Shown: in pieces, positions 24,219-35,344 of the stretch
Layout: each line of letters begins with the position of its first letter
Position numbering within the stretch: position 1 is the first letter of the stretch
Source: Lycium barbarum
Taxonomy: Eukaryota; Streptophyta; Magnoliopsida; Solanales; Solanaceae
Assembly (NCBI RefSeq): GCF_019175385.1
Contig: NC_083345.1
Coordinates: 13,354,027 to 13,418,026 of the forward strand
Length of the DNA: 64,000 nucleotides
Direction: 5' to 3'
The notes under the pieces: model-generated
The model's input: the letters and a program-made list of their open reading frames with translations, nothing else
Database searches by the model: none
Told to the model about the DNA's origin: nothing
Program-made: the position numbers and the translations under genes

Positions 24219-24424
24219 GTTTCAATAGACCCAGGGTTCAAATAAAGCTTATCAAAATCAAGTATGAAAAGAAAATACAATAGTGAAGAAGTCATGCTAA
24301 AAATAAAAAGAGAAGAAAACAATAGCAACAACAAATAATACGACAATCGAAGCAAAAAAAATAAATAGATAATAATAACATCGAACAGTAAGATAGTAGG
24401 AGGGTAAAAATAACAATATTGATA

Positions 24425-24715
24425 AGGGGAAACTAGACAATGCACGACTACCTCATGTCCACCGTCCATGGCATCTGTGGATCTTCTTTTCATATGCCCG
24501 AACCATTTCAATCTCGTCTCCCTCATCTTGTCGACCACGGATGTCATTCCCACCTTGTCCCAAATATCTTCATTTCTAATCCTATCTTTTCTAGTAGGCT
24601 CACGCATCCAAATCAATATCTTCATTTCAACTACTTTCATCTTCTGAATGTGCAATGATGCGCATTCTTGACTGATCAACACTTCACTCCATATAACATA
24701 GCTAGTCTGACAATC
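24425..24715 (-). pseudogene. LINE reverse transcriptase C-terminal remnant
   Basis: The minus-strand frame contains [31 protein letters not shown] and [17 protein letters not shown], the conserved tail of plant non-LTR retrotransposon polymerases (the KIRNEDI..KVGV..WFGHVKRR signature). Just upstream, MLYGVKC and SVKNAHH are in another frame with a stop, so the remnant is frameshifted. The rest of the 183-codon open frame (24131-24440) is unrelated low-complexity sequence. Confidence 0.8.
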
Positions 24716-25144
24716 ATTCTATAACGTTGTTGATGCATTAAGGAAAAGGATGTTGCTATTTGGCACAACCCAAAATGGCACAATTTAGCACAACCCTATT
24801 AAAAAGTTGTAATTACCCTTAATGAAGATTTGGATCCAAACAATTTTTTTTCCCTCCAAGACTAAGACATAATTACACTTAGGCATGCCCAAATTTTCCG
24901 TTTTTCAAACACCTCGAGAAGATGAGAAATCTCGTTTTTATACATTTATATGTTATACATACACCATTAAATATTTTATACGGTCTACGAATTACTTTGC
25001 CTCTTTTTTATTTTAATTTATACCATTTAAACAATAGAAAAATCCCTAATTACATACAACAATTACCTCTTTTTTATTTTATCTTCTACAACAGTTGGCT
25101 CTTACTCTTTTCTCTTCTTCCTTTGCCTAAATTACAAACATAAA

Positions 25145-27994
25145 ATGGACCCAAACATTTTCAATTTTGATAATAACAACAGTGAAAACATTGATTAGAA
25201 CAGTGAAACTAGTGAAACTGATGATTACAACAGTGAAAATGTCGTTAACAATATTGAAGATGGTGATATAAGGGCAACCTTGAATAATGTTTTAGGAATT
25301 GAAGGTAATGAAAGTTTGCTCTCTAATGTTAGAGAAGATGAAGATGAAGATTCAGAGGATTTCAATGGTGGTGGTCTAAACCCATATTTGCACAGCGAGG
25401 ATGAAGGGCTCAACTTAATGCGTGTAGAGGAAGAGGTAAATACTCCAGATCACTTTGAGGAATACGAAGAGGATCCTTTGATGGATGAATATGAACATGA
25501 GCATGATGTGACAGATGAAGATGAAGCTAGAGGAGAAATGAATAAGGAGAGATTTACATATGGACAATTTTTACAAGGTCCTATTGAAGGGATGGCATTT
25601 GGAAGTAAAGATTCAAAGTTTTCATTTTACAGAGAGCACACCAAATTGAAAGGGTTTGGTGTGGTGAAAAAAACAGCGATAAAAAAAAGTAGTGATTTTG
25701 TTATTTATGTTGTCTATTCTTGTGATAGGTCAAGGAAAGGAAAACAAAAGAAATCGAGCAAAAGGATTGAATGTAAAGCTCGTGTTAATGTTGTTATGAT
25801 GCTTGATGAATCATGGCGTGTTACTAAGGTTAAAAGTGAGCATAATCATGTGTTGGATGCAGGACTATCACGATTTATGCTCTCACACAGGGAATGAGCA
25901 CGAGTTTGAGAAGACAGCTTGTTGCTCACGACATTGCAGGTTTGAGACCTTCAAAAAGCATAAGACTTTTGGAAGTTCAAGTTGGTGGTCCTGAGAATTT
26001 GGGATGTACCCCTAAGAGCTGCAAAAATTTCATTTTTACGGGAGAGGAGGTTGAGAACCTTGTCCACCGATGCAGAAGCAATAAACAGGTTTTTTCTTGA
26101 CATGCATAATAAGGATAGGGAGTTTTTCTATGCAGTAGACCACGATAATTCTGGTAGGCTATGTAACTATGCATGGGTTCATACACATTCTAAGTATACA
26201 TATCTTGAATTTTGTGATGTGATATGTTGTGACACTACCTACCTTGTGAATCAATGGCGCATGCTGTTTGTTTCATTCATTGGTGTGAATCAGCACCAGC
26301 AGTCCATACTTCTTGGATGTGCTTTGATTACAAGCGACGATGCTAACACTTATAAATATGTCTTCTCTACTTGGATTAGAGCCATGAATGGTGTAGCTCC
26401 AACCGCTATTATGACGAACCAATGTGAGAGTATTAAGGCAGCTATTAGAGCAGTGATGCCAAACGCAATCCATGGGTATTGTATTTGGCACATTTTCACA
26501 AAGTTGCCTCTCAAGCTAAAGCGAGTTCATAATCCTAAAATTGCCAAGAGGGAATTTAAAGCAGTAATCTTTGATAGCATTACTATTGATGAATTTGTTA
26601 GAAAATGGGAGGCATTTATTGAAAAATATAAGTTACAAAATAGAAGATGGTTCTCTAATATGTTTTTGGAAAGGGAGAAGTGGGTTCCTATATATCTAAA
26701 GCACTATTTTTGGGCTGGTATGCTATCCACACAAAGGTGTGAGGGTATGCATGTTTTGAGGGTATGCGTGTTTTCTTTGATGGCTCTATCAGTGGTTCTA
26801 GCATACTAAAGTAGTTTGTTGAGCAATACGAGATAGCCTTGAAAGCAAAGTTTGATAAAGAGTTAACTTCTGAATTTAATTCTAGGTATACAAAAGCAAA
26901 AATTTTCTCAGGATTCATGTGGGAGGAACAAATATGAACTCATTACACTCGTACAATATATGATCTTTTCATGGACCAGGTAGCGAAAAAGTATCACTGT
27001 GAGATGAGCATTCATGAAGATGTTGAATTGGTGGAAGGTGTGGAGAAGTTCGACGTTGCAAATTATTCAATTAAGAATGATTTCCATGGCAATGTATTTG
27101 TGTTCTTGGTGGAATACAGACCAAACGGTGAATATTTGGAATGCAATTGCAAACACTTTGAATCTACTTATATTTTGTGTTGCCATATACTAAAAGCTAT
27201 GACAACAAAGAGGATTGACATAATCCCTAAGAGATATATAATTAGAAGGTGGAGAAGAGATGTCGTTCGTCCACATTTGAGGAAATTCTTTCCTGGTGGC
27301 TACCCAACCATGACTGATGAGTTCAAAAGATATTATATGTTGAAGAAATAGTTTGACAGGGTCTGTGATGTTGCATTGGACAATGAAGTGAAAATTAGAG
27401 ACTTTAAAAAATGTAATGAAAGCCAGACTGGCTGCCTATTTAGATTGGGAGGATGATGTGCTGGTGCTAGACGTTGGGGGAGATGATTCAGGCGATGATA
27501 ATTTCACATACATAAGAAACCCAAGAGAGACTCGTCCATGCGGAAGGCCACCAACTAACAGATGTAGAGGAGGATGTCAAAACATTTTTAGGCGAGGGGG
27601 TGGACCATGGTATAGGGATAGATGTGCACCTAATGCCGGTGGAAATAATGAGAATGGAGGTGATGCTAATGTAGTTGATAATAATGGTGGTACAAGTACA
27701 AGAAGACGTGCACGAGGGAGTGCGAGAGCTGGACCTAATGTTAATGGTGACAATGCTGATGGAGGTGCTAATAATAGTGGTAGAAGTTCAACAAGACGTG
27801 CACGTAGGAGTGCAAGAACTGGACACAATTCCAATGGAGGTAATGCCGATGGAGATAATGCCGATGGAGGTAATGCCAATGCAGTGGATAATAATGGTAG
27901 TAAATGGAGAGGGAGGAGTAATCATAGAAGCACAAGAGGTGGAGGTGTAGGGGGTGGTAGAAGTGGCGGTAGGAATAATAGAAAGTGGTGGTGA
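25145..27994 (+). pseudogene. FAR1-type MULE transposase, degenerate
   Basis: Domain order: acidic N-terminus; FAR1 DNA-binding/WRKY-GCM1-like zinc region (FSFYREHTKLKGFGVVKK...ECKARVNVVM...HNH, 25610-25860); MULE transposase core (FCDVICCDTTYLVNQWRM...GVNQHQQSILLGCALI...GYCIWHI, 26200-26520); SWIM zinc finger (CNCKHF...CCHILKAM, 27141-27200); Gly/Asn/Arg-rich tail with GNADGD repeats (27600-27980). Such proteins catalyse Mutator-like transposition; domesticated relatives are the FHY3/FAR1 regulators. Lesions: stop at 25196; frame changes near 25890 and 26040 that compensate each other; a 17-bp tandem duplication (GAGGGTATGC.TGTTTT, 26741-26775) shifting the frame; stops at 26814 and 26935; a stop at 27349 followed by a frameshift near 27410. 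The second catalytic Asp (TDQ in relatives) reads TNQ. Confidence 0.9.
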
Positions 27995-28228
27995 TGTTGA
28001 AACAGGTTAACCAGTCATTCAAGAATAAGTGGTACAAGCAAAATAAATAGTGCAAGTCGTTTTTTTATGTCCAATCATATGATCTTGCAAGCCAAGTTTA
28101 ATTGAATTAGAAGTTTTATTTTGTGTTTCAAAATAGTGTAAATGTTAAGGTACTACTTGATGCATTATTTGTTTGTTAGTATTGCAAGTTTTTTTATGTA
28201 TTGCGTAACAAAGAGAAGTTTGCTATTT

Positions 28229-28445
28229 GTGTTGACTTCAAACATTTGATTTGATCCAATTGAGTGATCAAATTGGAAAGCATCTTAGTGATGATCCAAT
28301 GTCACAATATTGGAGTCAAACACTTGTGTTGACTTCAAACATACGATTTGATCCAATTGAGTGGTCAAATTGGAAATCATCTTAGTGTCACAAAATTGGA
28401 GTCAAACACTTGTGTTGACTTCAAACATGTGATTTGATCACAAAA
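28229..28445 (+). repeat. Short tandem repeat (2.4 units, 97 and 86 bp)
   Basis: Units start at 28229, 28326 and 28412 with GTGTTGACTTCAAACAT, followed by GATTTGATCCAATTGAG and TGGAGTCAAACACTT. The GATCCAATTGA core is shared with the array at 32548-33925. Confidence 0.85.
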
Positions 28446-28866
28446 TTGAGAATGTTCTGCCTAACTTTTGGAAAAAATATCTTTAAAAAAATAGTTTCAT
28501 AAAGTCTCTTATATTACTTGTTCAACAGAAATTAGAAATCTGAACCAACATAATAAAATATCATCCCATTTATATCAAATTAAAATTTGAAAATTTCAGC
28601 TACTCTTTCTAATGGAGGGAATCCAAATTTTTTTGGATTGAAAAACGTTTAGGAGGGAATATGAAAAGGTGAAAAGTCGTCTTCTCACTCCAATTTACTA
28701 CTATTTAAGAACGTCCTGCCTAACTTATTATTTACCCAAAAAAAATTCAATACAAAGTAGTTTTGTAAACCAAAAGTTTTTGTTGATTAATGGTCGATTT
28801 CACTCCAGTCCATCGATCCGAGTCACCGTCACCACCCCTGTTTTAGAATAAGGCTTAGTAGATCTT
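28446..28866. other. Spacer between tandem repeat and B3-like fragment
   Basis: AT-rich DNA. A weak 60-codon frame (28669-28851) ends in a Ser/Thr/Pro-rich segment; its position before the B3-like frame suggests it could be a 5' part of the same captured gene, but I cannot support a family. Confidence 0.35.
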
Positions 28867-29234
28867 ATGCAACGTTGGATGATGTGGTACTCACATTTTC
28901 CGTTATTTTTTGTTAAATTACAATGGATTTATAATTCTTATTTTTTTTTACTGTGGTTGCCAACGCTTGTATCTCAATACATTCCTCCTCGAGTAACTGC
29001 CACTAAGATTATTCATCTCAATGTAGTATGGACAGCCAAAATTGTACCATGTGGTGAAAGAAGGAGAATCCAGGATGGATGGAAATAATTCGTTGACGAG
29101 GCAAGTTTTGAAAAAGGAGATGTGCTTGATTTAGTGATGTTTAGGAGCTCAGATGAGTTTGTGAAATTTGTGGTTGTTAACGACGACCCATTTTTCATAG
29201 CTTTTGCTAATGCATTACCTGACGTTTTGGTTTG
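28867..29234 (+). pseudogene. B3 DNA-binding domain fragment, captured
   Basis: In one frame from about 28980 the translation reads IPPRVTATKI...WTAKIVPCGER..IQDGWK, stop, FVDEASFEKGDVLDLVMF...VKFVVVND. This matches the second half of a plant B3 (REM-like) domain: the W..K strand, the DGWx(K/E)FV helix and the L..GD.L strand. A TAA at 29086-29088 interrupts the DGWK-FV motif, and the frame then stays open to a TGA at 29232. The N-terminal part of the domain is weak. It lies about 900 bp after the transposase and reads in the same direction, so it may be a captured host gene fragment inside the Mutator-like element. Confidence 0.65.
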
Positions 29235-30080
29235 AAACCATTTGAACTATGTATGATCTTATTATGAATATCAATATCTTGTGAACCGATTTTTAATGAA
29301 TTTGGGTTTATAGAATGCTGTTTTACATTCTTAAATGTTTTTTATTCCATGGTTTGTGTGAATGAAATAGCAATGTCCTAGTACACATCTGAAAAAACTT
29401 AAATTTGTAATAAAAAAAAACTTTAAAAACAATGTCACTCAACTTTAAAAACAATGTCACTTAATGAACCGGCAGGAGAAATAAAATCCTTTGGTTATCA
29501 AGGTTTTGTAAGCTGAAAGCATTTAGTCATCAGTGGGAAGTGCAAACGTTGCGACTAATTTAAAGTGTTACTTACATTTAAAAATTAACAAAATTAAACT
29601 GACTAATCGTTATATTCCATATTTTCATGATTATTTTAAATTTCATATAAAAAAAAACCTAGAATAGTTTTTTCATTATTATGATATATTGTGTGCATTT
29701 AAATACCAATCATATTTTTCAAGTTTGTTGTTCTTAACAATGACCCAATCTGGATGAATTTCAATGACTTGTTATAAAGTTCTATCTATATGCAAGTAAT
29801 GTTAAACTTTTTTTGCCTATTTCTGTCTAGTATTTTTTGTGTACCAAACCATAAAAAAAAAGCCTTCAACAAGTACGTAAAGACAATAACAACATACTAG
29901 AGCCGAAATCTTACATTGCACATGCTTTTTAGTACATTAACCAACTTAACATGTTTCAAAACAAAAACTAAGACATAGAACAGAAGTAGACCGTCTTAAC
30001 ATCAAAACAACTTCTTTCAAAACATAAATTAAATAACTGGACCACCAACATGTTAGAATAGAAAAACTATATCATCCATA
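29235..30080. other. Non-coding spacer in the large element
   Basis: AT-rich; no gene or repeat end recognised. It lies between the plus-strand B3-like fragment and the minus-strand coiled-coil ORFs. Confidence 0.4.
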
Positions 30081-30398
30081 CTAAAGATCAATAGTGTTGA
30101 CTTCTTCAATGTCGGCCCAAAACCTGTGCCTCAGCTCCCAAAGTTCATTCCTAAGATTCCTCAAAGTCTGCCTAAGTTCTTTCACTTTAGTCCTCAAAGC
30201 TGTAATCTCCCATACTAGATCTGGCACTGGATCATCCGAAGAACCTTGAGTAGTTGAACTTATGATTTGGGAAGACACCTTTTTTTGGAAATTTTTAGGA
30301 CTGATTTCTGAAAGTAGATGAGTGATTTTGCTTGTTAGGGTTTGGTATTTAAAGGTGTAGAAGCATTTAATAGAGTGGTTGATTTTATCACCTGCCAA
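30081..30398 (-). CDS. Small coiled-coil ORF E (unknown function)
   Basis: 105 codons if the first ATG is used. The last ~50 residues form a strong heptad pattern (VWEITALRTKVKELRQTLRN, then LRNELWELRHRFW), predicted coiled coil. The part before it looks more like 5'UTR: a TTTAAATACC TATA-like element (about 30345-30355) and AAACCCTAACAAG lie inside the nominal ORF. A position equivalent to the start of the sister ORFs reads GTG TCT TCC, so the original start codon may be lost. I do not recognise the protein. It is one of five similar short ORFs between 30 and 36 kb. Confidence 0.45.
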   Translation of the reverse strand: MAGDKINHSIKCFYTFKYQTLTSKITHLLSEISPKNFQKKVSSQIISSTTQGSSDDPVPDLVWEITALRTKVKELRQTLRNLRNELWELRHRFWADIEEVNTIDL

Positions 30399-30504
30399 AT
30401 TTTTCTTTGTATTTGCTCAATACCAAAATTGATTACTGTGTGATTTTGAATTTAAATTTCGACTATTATTCTCTTAAGAAACTTTCCATGTACTCCTTTG
30501 TAAA

Positions 30505-31127
30505 TCATAACATGCTGGCAGGTCCGATTAATCTAGTGTTTTTAATAGTGTTTATAATATAATGCAATTTAATAGTAATGATGCAAAATAATGACATGTT
30601 AATACAATGCCAAATATAATGCAATGTAACGTATAATACTAGCATGTTAATAGTAACTATGCAAAATAATAACATACCATAACGAAAAAAAAGTACTAAC
30701 ATATTTCTAAAATTAACTTGTCTAATATAAACGGATAGGAATGTTAAAACAACATACCATAACATAAAGGTACTGTAGTACTTCCATAAAAAAAAAAAAC
30801 TTAACAATAAGCACCTAATACCCACTAAAATGGAGTGGGAGTGGAGGGGGTGAGTAACAACATCATATGCATTCAACTTAGCAAAATGGAATAGGGCGCT
30901 GAGCATCCTCTCCAATCTCCATTCGATTGCACTAAGGTGTTCCATGAATGTTGAGTGACAGTACCTAACCTCGTTCAACTGAGATTTGAAGGCATTTGAA
31001 TGGTGGATGAACATCTCATTGGTAAGAGTGAACCAATTTTCCAATGCATCTGAACGTCGGTTAATAAAAAATCTATGTCATCCAACTTACGCATGATTCT
31101 CTTAGTGCGACGTAGTAGGTGTTCCAT
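30505..31127 (-). pseudogene. Small coiled-coil ORF C, frameshifted
   Basis: An ATG at 31127 begins MEHLLRRTKRIMRKLDDIDF, preceded by a TTATTTGCAG splice acceptor two bases upstream. At a run of six T (31071-31076 region) the frame changes by one base, and the similar-sized continuation (RRSDALENWFTLTNEMF...AIEWRLERMLSALFHFAKLN) is read from 31044. This is amphipathic and leucine/methionine-rich, consistent with coiled coil. A TATA-like CTATTTAAAG lies at about 31303-31312 and a possible donor GTATAGTACATTC at about 31216, giving a 5'UTR intron like that of ORFs A and B. The hydrophobic tail after residue ~90 (30505-30830) is probably not part of the protein. Function unknown. Confidence 0.45.
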
Positions 31128-31543
31128 TTCTGCAAATAATAAGACAAAAAATTAATCTTTTACCTAAGGTTGAATGTTTGAAATCCTAGTTTGACTACTT
31201 TGTTGAAAATGAATGTACTATACATGGAGCTGCTAGAGACTGGTTAGAGTATTGAATTGTATGTCAACAATGAGAATAAGAAATGTGGTACAGTGCTTCT
31301 CTTCTTTAAATAGGTCAAACATGTCATTTCAACTGGATCAACCAAACTACATTTAATGATTGGCACTTATTGCAATACACCTAATTCCCATTATATATTA
31401 TAGTTTTAATTTTATTTAATTCTTGTAAAATTGAACGCAAATTCCTCATAAAATTAAAATTGTTCAGATATTAAAATTTAAATAACAATGATACAAAATC
31501 GTTCAACCATGTGCTCATAGAAAATACATTTAAAAGGGAAAAT

Positions 31544-31819
31544 CTAAAACAATTTATCGGGGAAGGACGATCTTTGAGGGTCATTGTTAGGCATGCTGAA
31601 AGAAGGCAGCATCATTCTCTCCAGCCTAGTCGCAACGACTTCCATACGCATGATCATCATCTCTTGCTTGTGGCGCAACCCATCCACACGTCGACTTAAC
31701 GTAGCAACTTCCATTCTCAATTCATGAATCTGACGATCAAGTGACTGAAGCGGATTGTTCATCAAATACACATGGGCTTGGGGGCGAGTAGGCCTAGGGA
31801 CATCCACTGTGTTACTCAT
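31544..31819 (-). CDS. Small coiled-coil ORF D (91 codons, intact)
   Basis: The protein has a Pro-rich start (MSNTVDVPRPTRPQAHVYLM) followed by about 45 residues of clear heptads (LQSLDRQIHELRMEVATLSR, RVDGLRHKQEMMIMRMEVVA) and a short polar tail ending SFPDKLF. Upstream on the same strand a CTATTTAAAC TATA-like box lies near 31968-31977, with a donor-like AAG|GTATCATTAC about 85 bp later. The acceptor just before the ATG reads ACCG instead of CAG, so splicing may be lost. The ORF is open and has normal codon-like composition in an AT-rich region. I do not recognise the family. Confidence 0.55.
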   Translation of the reverse strand: MSNTVDVPRPTRPQAHVYLMNNPLQSLDRQIHELRMEVATLSRRVDGLRHKQEMMIMRMEVVATRLERMMLPSFSMPNNDPQRSSFPDKLF

Positions 31820-32547
31820 TTTTACCGGTAAAGAATATATATAAGAAAAAAATTAAAACGATAAATATTAAGTGGATGTAAATGAAGAGTAGTAATGATA
31901 CCTTTCAATATTTGATTTTATGTCTTACAGAGATTTGGTTTCAAGATTGCTTGTGATAAGATCTCGTGTCTAGTAGGGTTTAAATAGCAAATGATACAAG
32001 TGAACGGTCATAAAAATTTAAGAACAAAGCACACCTAGCCAATTGCAATTTGTTACTTTCCTTGGTATATGAAGAAGGGTCACAGGAAATCTGTTTTTTT
32101 TTTTTTTTTTGCCATACCAACGTGCGCTGATATACGTAAAGTCATAATTATCACCATTCACCGCCCCTTTTTTTCATTTTCCACCATTAACACTTTTTTT
32201 TTTTTAATTTCATCAATAATACATAGCTTCAAAATTAAAAAAAAAAATAGATTTCCCTCTCAAAAGGAAAAAACATAGAGGAAAAAAATTTGCGACTAAA
32301 TGGAATAAAAATAAAATATTCAATCTGAAAAATAAATATTCAAACTGAAAATTTATTATTACTCCACTTAATGTAATTGTAATACTTAGATAATTTCTTC
32401 ATCTACTTGCATTTGGAAAGTGTTTAATATGGAATTGCCACATGTTGATTTTTAATGTCACCAATTATCAATGTGATCACTATATGTTGATTGTTCTATT
32501 TTATTTACTTGATTTTGAGATAAAATGTAAAAATAAAAAAGAAATTT
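31820..32547. other. 5' region of ORF D and spacer
   Basis: Contains the 5'UTR/intron-like region of ORF D (to about 31980) and AT-rich spacer with T and A runs. No other gene seen. Confidence 0.4.
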
Positions 32548-33925
32548 GATGATGTCCAACTTGATCCAATTGAACCACACAAAAGTCAACAAAAATTGAG
32601 TAAAGACTAGAACCACTTCAACATTGAGATCCAATTTGATCCAATTGAACCACCAATTTGATCCAATTGAACCACCAATGCTTGGTGGAATGAAGGTGTG
32701 ACTCTAAAATTGGTTCAATTATATCAAGATCAAGTGTTGTTGATCTTCAATTTGATCCAACTTAAGCAAGTCAACACAACAATCAACAAAAATTGAATTG
32801 GGACTAGAACCACTTCAACATTGAGATCCAACTTGATGCAATTGAACCACCAACGCTTGGTGGAATGAAGGTGTGACTCTAAACTTAGTTCAATTATATC
32901 AAGATCAAGTTTTGTTGATCTTCAATTTGAGCCAACTTAAGCAAGTCAACACAAAAGTCAACAAAATTGAATTAAGACTAGAACCACTTTAGCATTGAGA
33001 TCCAACTTGATCCAATTGAACAACCAATGCTTGGTGGAATGAAGGTGCGACTCTAAATTTTGTTCAATTATATCAAGATCAAGTGTTGTTGATATTCAAT
33101 TAGACCCAGCTTAAGCAAGTCAACAAAAATTGAGTTGAGACTAGACCCACTACAACATTGAAATCTAACTTGATCCAATTGAACCACCAATGCTTGGTGG
33201 AATGAAGGCGTGACTCTAAACTTGGTTCAATTATATCAAGATCAAGTGTTGTTGATCTTCAATTAGACCCAACTTAAGCAAGTCAACACAAAAGTCAACA
33301 AAAATTGAATTGAGACTAGAACCACTTCAACATTGAGATGGAACTTGATCCAATTAAACCACCAATGCTTGGTGGAATGAAGGCGCGACTCTAAATTTGG
33401 TTCAATTATATCAAGATCAAGTGTTGTTGATCTTCAATTTGATCCAACTTAAGCAAGTCAACACAAAAGTCAACAAAAATTGAGTAGAGACTAGAACCAC
33501 TTCAACATTGAGATCCAACTTGATCCAATTGAACCACCAATGCTTGGTGGAATGAAGGTGCGACTCTAAATTTGGTTCAATTATATCAAGATCAAGTGTT
33601 GTTGATATTCAATTAGACCCAACTTAAGCAAGTCAACAAAAATTGAGTTGAGACTAGAACCACTTCAACATTGAGATCTAACTTGATCCAATTGAACCAC
33701 CAATGCTTGATGGAATGAAGGCGTGACTCTAAACTTGGTTCAATTATATCAAGATCAAGTGTTGTTGATCTTCAATTTGATCCAACTTAAGCAAGTCAAC
33801 AAAAATTGAATTGAGACTAAAACCACTTCAACATTGAGATCCAACTTGATCCAATTGAACCACCAATGCTTGGTGGAATGAAGGTGCGACTCTAAATTTG
33901 GTTCAATTATATCAAGATCAAGTTT
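32548..33925 (+). repeat. Tandem array of 163/175-bp units with hairpin motif
   Basis: Eight units, judged from the CTTGGTGGAATGAAGG landmark at 32681, 32856, 33030, 33193, 33368, 33543, 33706 and 33869; spacings are 175, 174, 163, 175, 175, 163 and 163. The 12-bp length difference is the presence or absence of a second GTCAACACAAAA-type block. Each unit carries CCACCAATGCTTGGTGG, a 7-bp stem palindrome (one mismatch in some units), and ATCAAGATCAAGTGTTGTTGATC. It is non-coding and shares GATCCAATTGA with the array at 28229-28445. Confidence 0.92.
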
Positions 33926-33980
33926 GGTTCTAAATTTGATAAATTATTTAACCAAACCGCCTTCTCTAATTCACACATAC

Positions 33981-34164
33981 TATATAAAGACATTCTTCCA
34001 ACAAGACCACTCATTTCTAACTTTTTGAGAAAAGTGCCTTTTAGAAGATACATACCAAGGTATTCTAACAGTTCATCTTCCATTTTTTTTTTGTCGATTA
34101 ATAAACTTTATAAATTGCTTTCTTCTGTTAGTTAATCTTCTCCACTTGTTGTTTTTGAAGAAAA
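33981..34164 (+). promoter_or_regulatory. Promoter, 5'UTR and intron of coiled-coil ORF A
   Basis: TATATAAAG at 33981-33989, then about 70 bp of UTR, a donor-like AAG|GTATTC at 34059/34060 and an acceptor-like TTTTTGAAG ending at 34160, four bases before the ATG. The implied 101-bp, T-rich intron fits plant introns. The same order and donor wording recur before ORF B. Confidence 0.55.
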
Positions 34165-34437
34165 ATGTCTGACGAAGCACAGTCGCCTACATCCAGCATT
34201 TATGAAAACATCCTTAGGCCACCCAGATCTGTTCATAAGCGTCTTATAAACATTAATTTTTTGTTGGTAGACGTGACGTACAAACTAGACAGGATGATGG
34301 AGGAGATTGTTGAGTTAAAAATCAACAAAGAGAAAATAGAGATGATGAGCAAGGCTACATGCGGAGGCGTTGGCCTTGAAGTTAAAAAGATCTTGGCCCC
34401 CTCACCCTCCCATTTTATTAATTTTAGGAATGATTAG
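34165..34437 (+). CDS. Small coiled-coil ORF A (90 codons, intact)
   Basis: The protein has an acidic start (MSDEAQSPTSSIYENILRPP), a basic linker with a RLI-containing segment, then an amphipathic heptad region (LDRMMEEIVELKINKEKIEM) and a GVGLEVKKIL..SPSP tail. The same architecture, with RLI..NF/HF, KLD.(I)M, ELK, EK(I/L)E.M and GVG(L/I)E, is found in ORF B 1.2 kb downstream, so they are paralogues from a tandem duplication. It has its own TATA box and a probable 5'UTR intron. I do not recognise the family; a dimerising accessory protein is only a guess from the coiled coil. Confidence 0.6.
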   Translation: MSDEAQSPTSSIYENILRPPRSVHKRLININFLLVDVTYKLDRMMEEIVELKINKEKIEMMSKATCGGVGLEVKKILAPSPSHFINFRND

Positions 34438-35158
34438 GGTTTGTTGTTGCCCCCACCCCCTCCCCCCACCGCCACCCCGCCCTGCATGTCAGTGTTTTGG
34501 CTGGGTTATTATGTATTGGGGTCTGATTTTATTGTTTTGGTTTCAATTTGAGAGGGATGATTTGTTTATGTAATTGGGGAGGTGGAGGGGGGGGGGGTGT
34601 TGATTTTATTATATATATATATATAATTATGTCTTATTATGTCTAAATTTATGTTGTGCAAAATGTTATTTTTTGAGTTCTATTAAGTATTATTTTGTTT
34701 TAGTTGATTTAACAAATACAACTATCACGAAAGTTACAAATATAAAGTATAAAATAAAATACAAGATATTTTAGATTCTTTAATCGGATTAATACTCATA
34801 TGTAAGTTAATGGAATATTTAATTTCACATAATATATTAGAAGAGCCAAATGAACCTTTCAGTTTCCCTCTAAAGGAAATAACGTGCACAATTAAATTTG
34901 CGAGTTAAAGGAATAAAATAAAATATTCAAACTGAAAATTTATTATTGCTCAACTTAATGATAAAATATTCAAACTGAAAATGTATTATTACTTAACTTA
35001 ATATAATACTTTGATAATTTCTTCATCTACTTGCATTTATAAAGTATTTCTGATTAATGGAATCAATTACATGAACAATATATATGGATAAATATGAGAG
35101 GTTATTTTTTTTCCCTTTTATTCTCTGCAACTGCCCTTTCTAATTAATTTGTCTCACA
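34438..35158. other. Spacer between ORFs A and B
   Basis: Starts with C-rich then G-rich tracts (34449-34482, 34572-34597) and an (AT)n run at 34611-34625, then AT-rich DNA with a short direct repeat AATAAAATATTCAAACTGAAAAT (34915, 34962 area). No gene. Confidence 0.4.
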
Positions 35159-35344
35159 TATATAAAGAGACTATTCAACAATACAATTCATTTCCAACTT
35201 TTCATTTGCATCGTTCCAGAATATACCTACCAAAAGGTATTCTTACATGTTCATCTTTTTTTTCCCCTTTCAGACTAAAAGACAGTATAACTTGCTTTCT
35301 CTTTCTTTTAGTTAATCCTTATACTATTTGTTCTTTGTGCAGAA
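35159..35344 (+). promoter_or_regulatory. Promoter, 5'UTR and intron of coiled-coil ORF B
   Basis: TATATAAAG at 35159-35167, UTR, donor-like AAAAG|GTATTCTTACATG at 35236/35237, T-rich 106-bp intron, acceptor TTTGTGCAG ending at 35342, then AA and ATG. Layout and donor are like those of ORF A. Confidence 0.6.

Noticed and set aside
32548..33925. Regularly spaced palindromic repeats resembling a CRISPR array
   Set aside because: Units are contiguous 163-175-bp tandem copies without unique spacers, and the DNA is from a plant nucleus.
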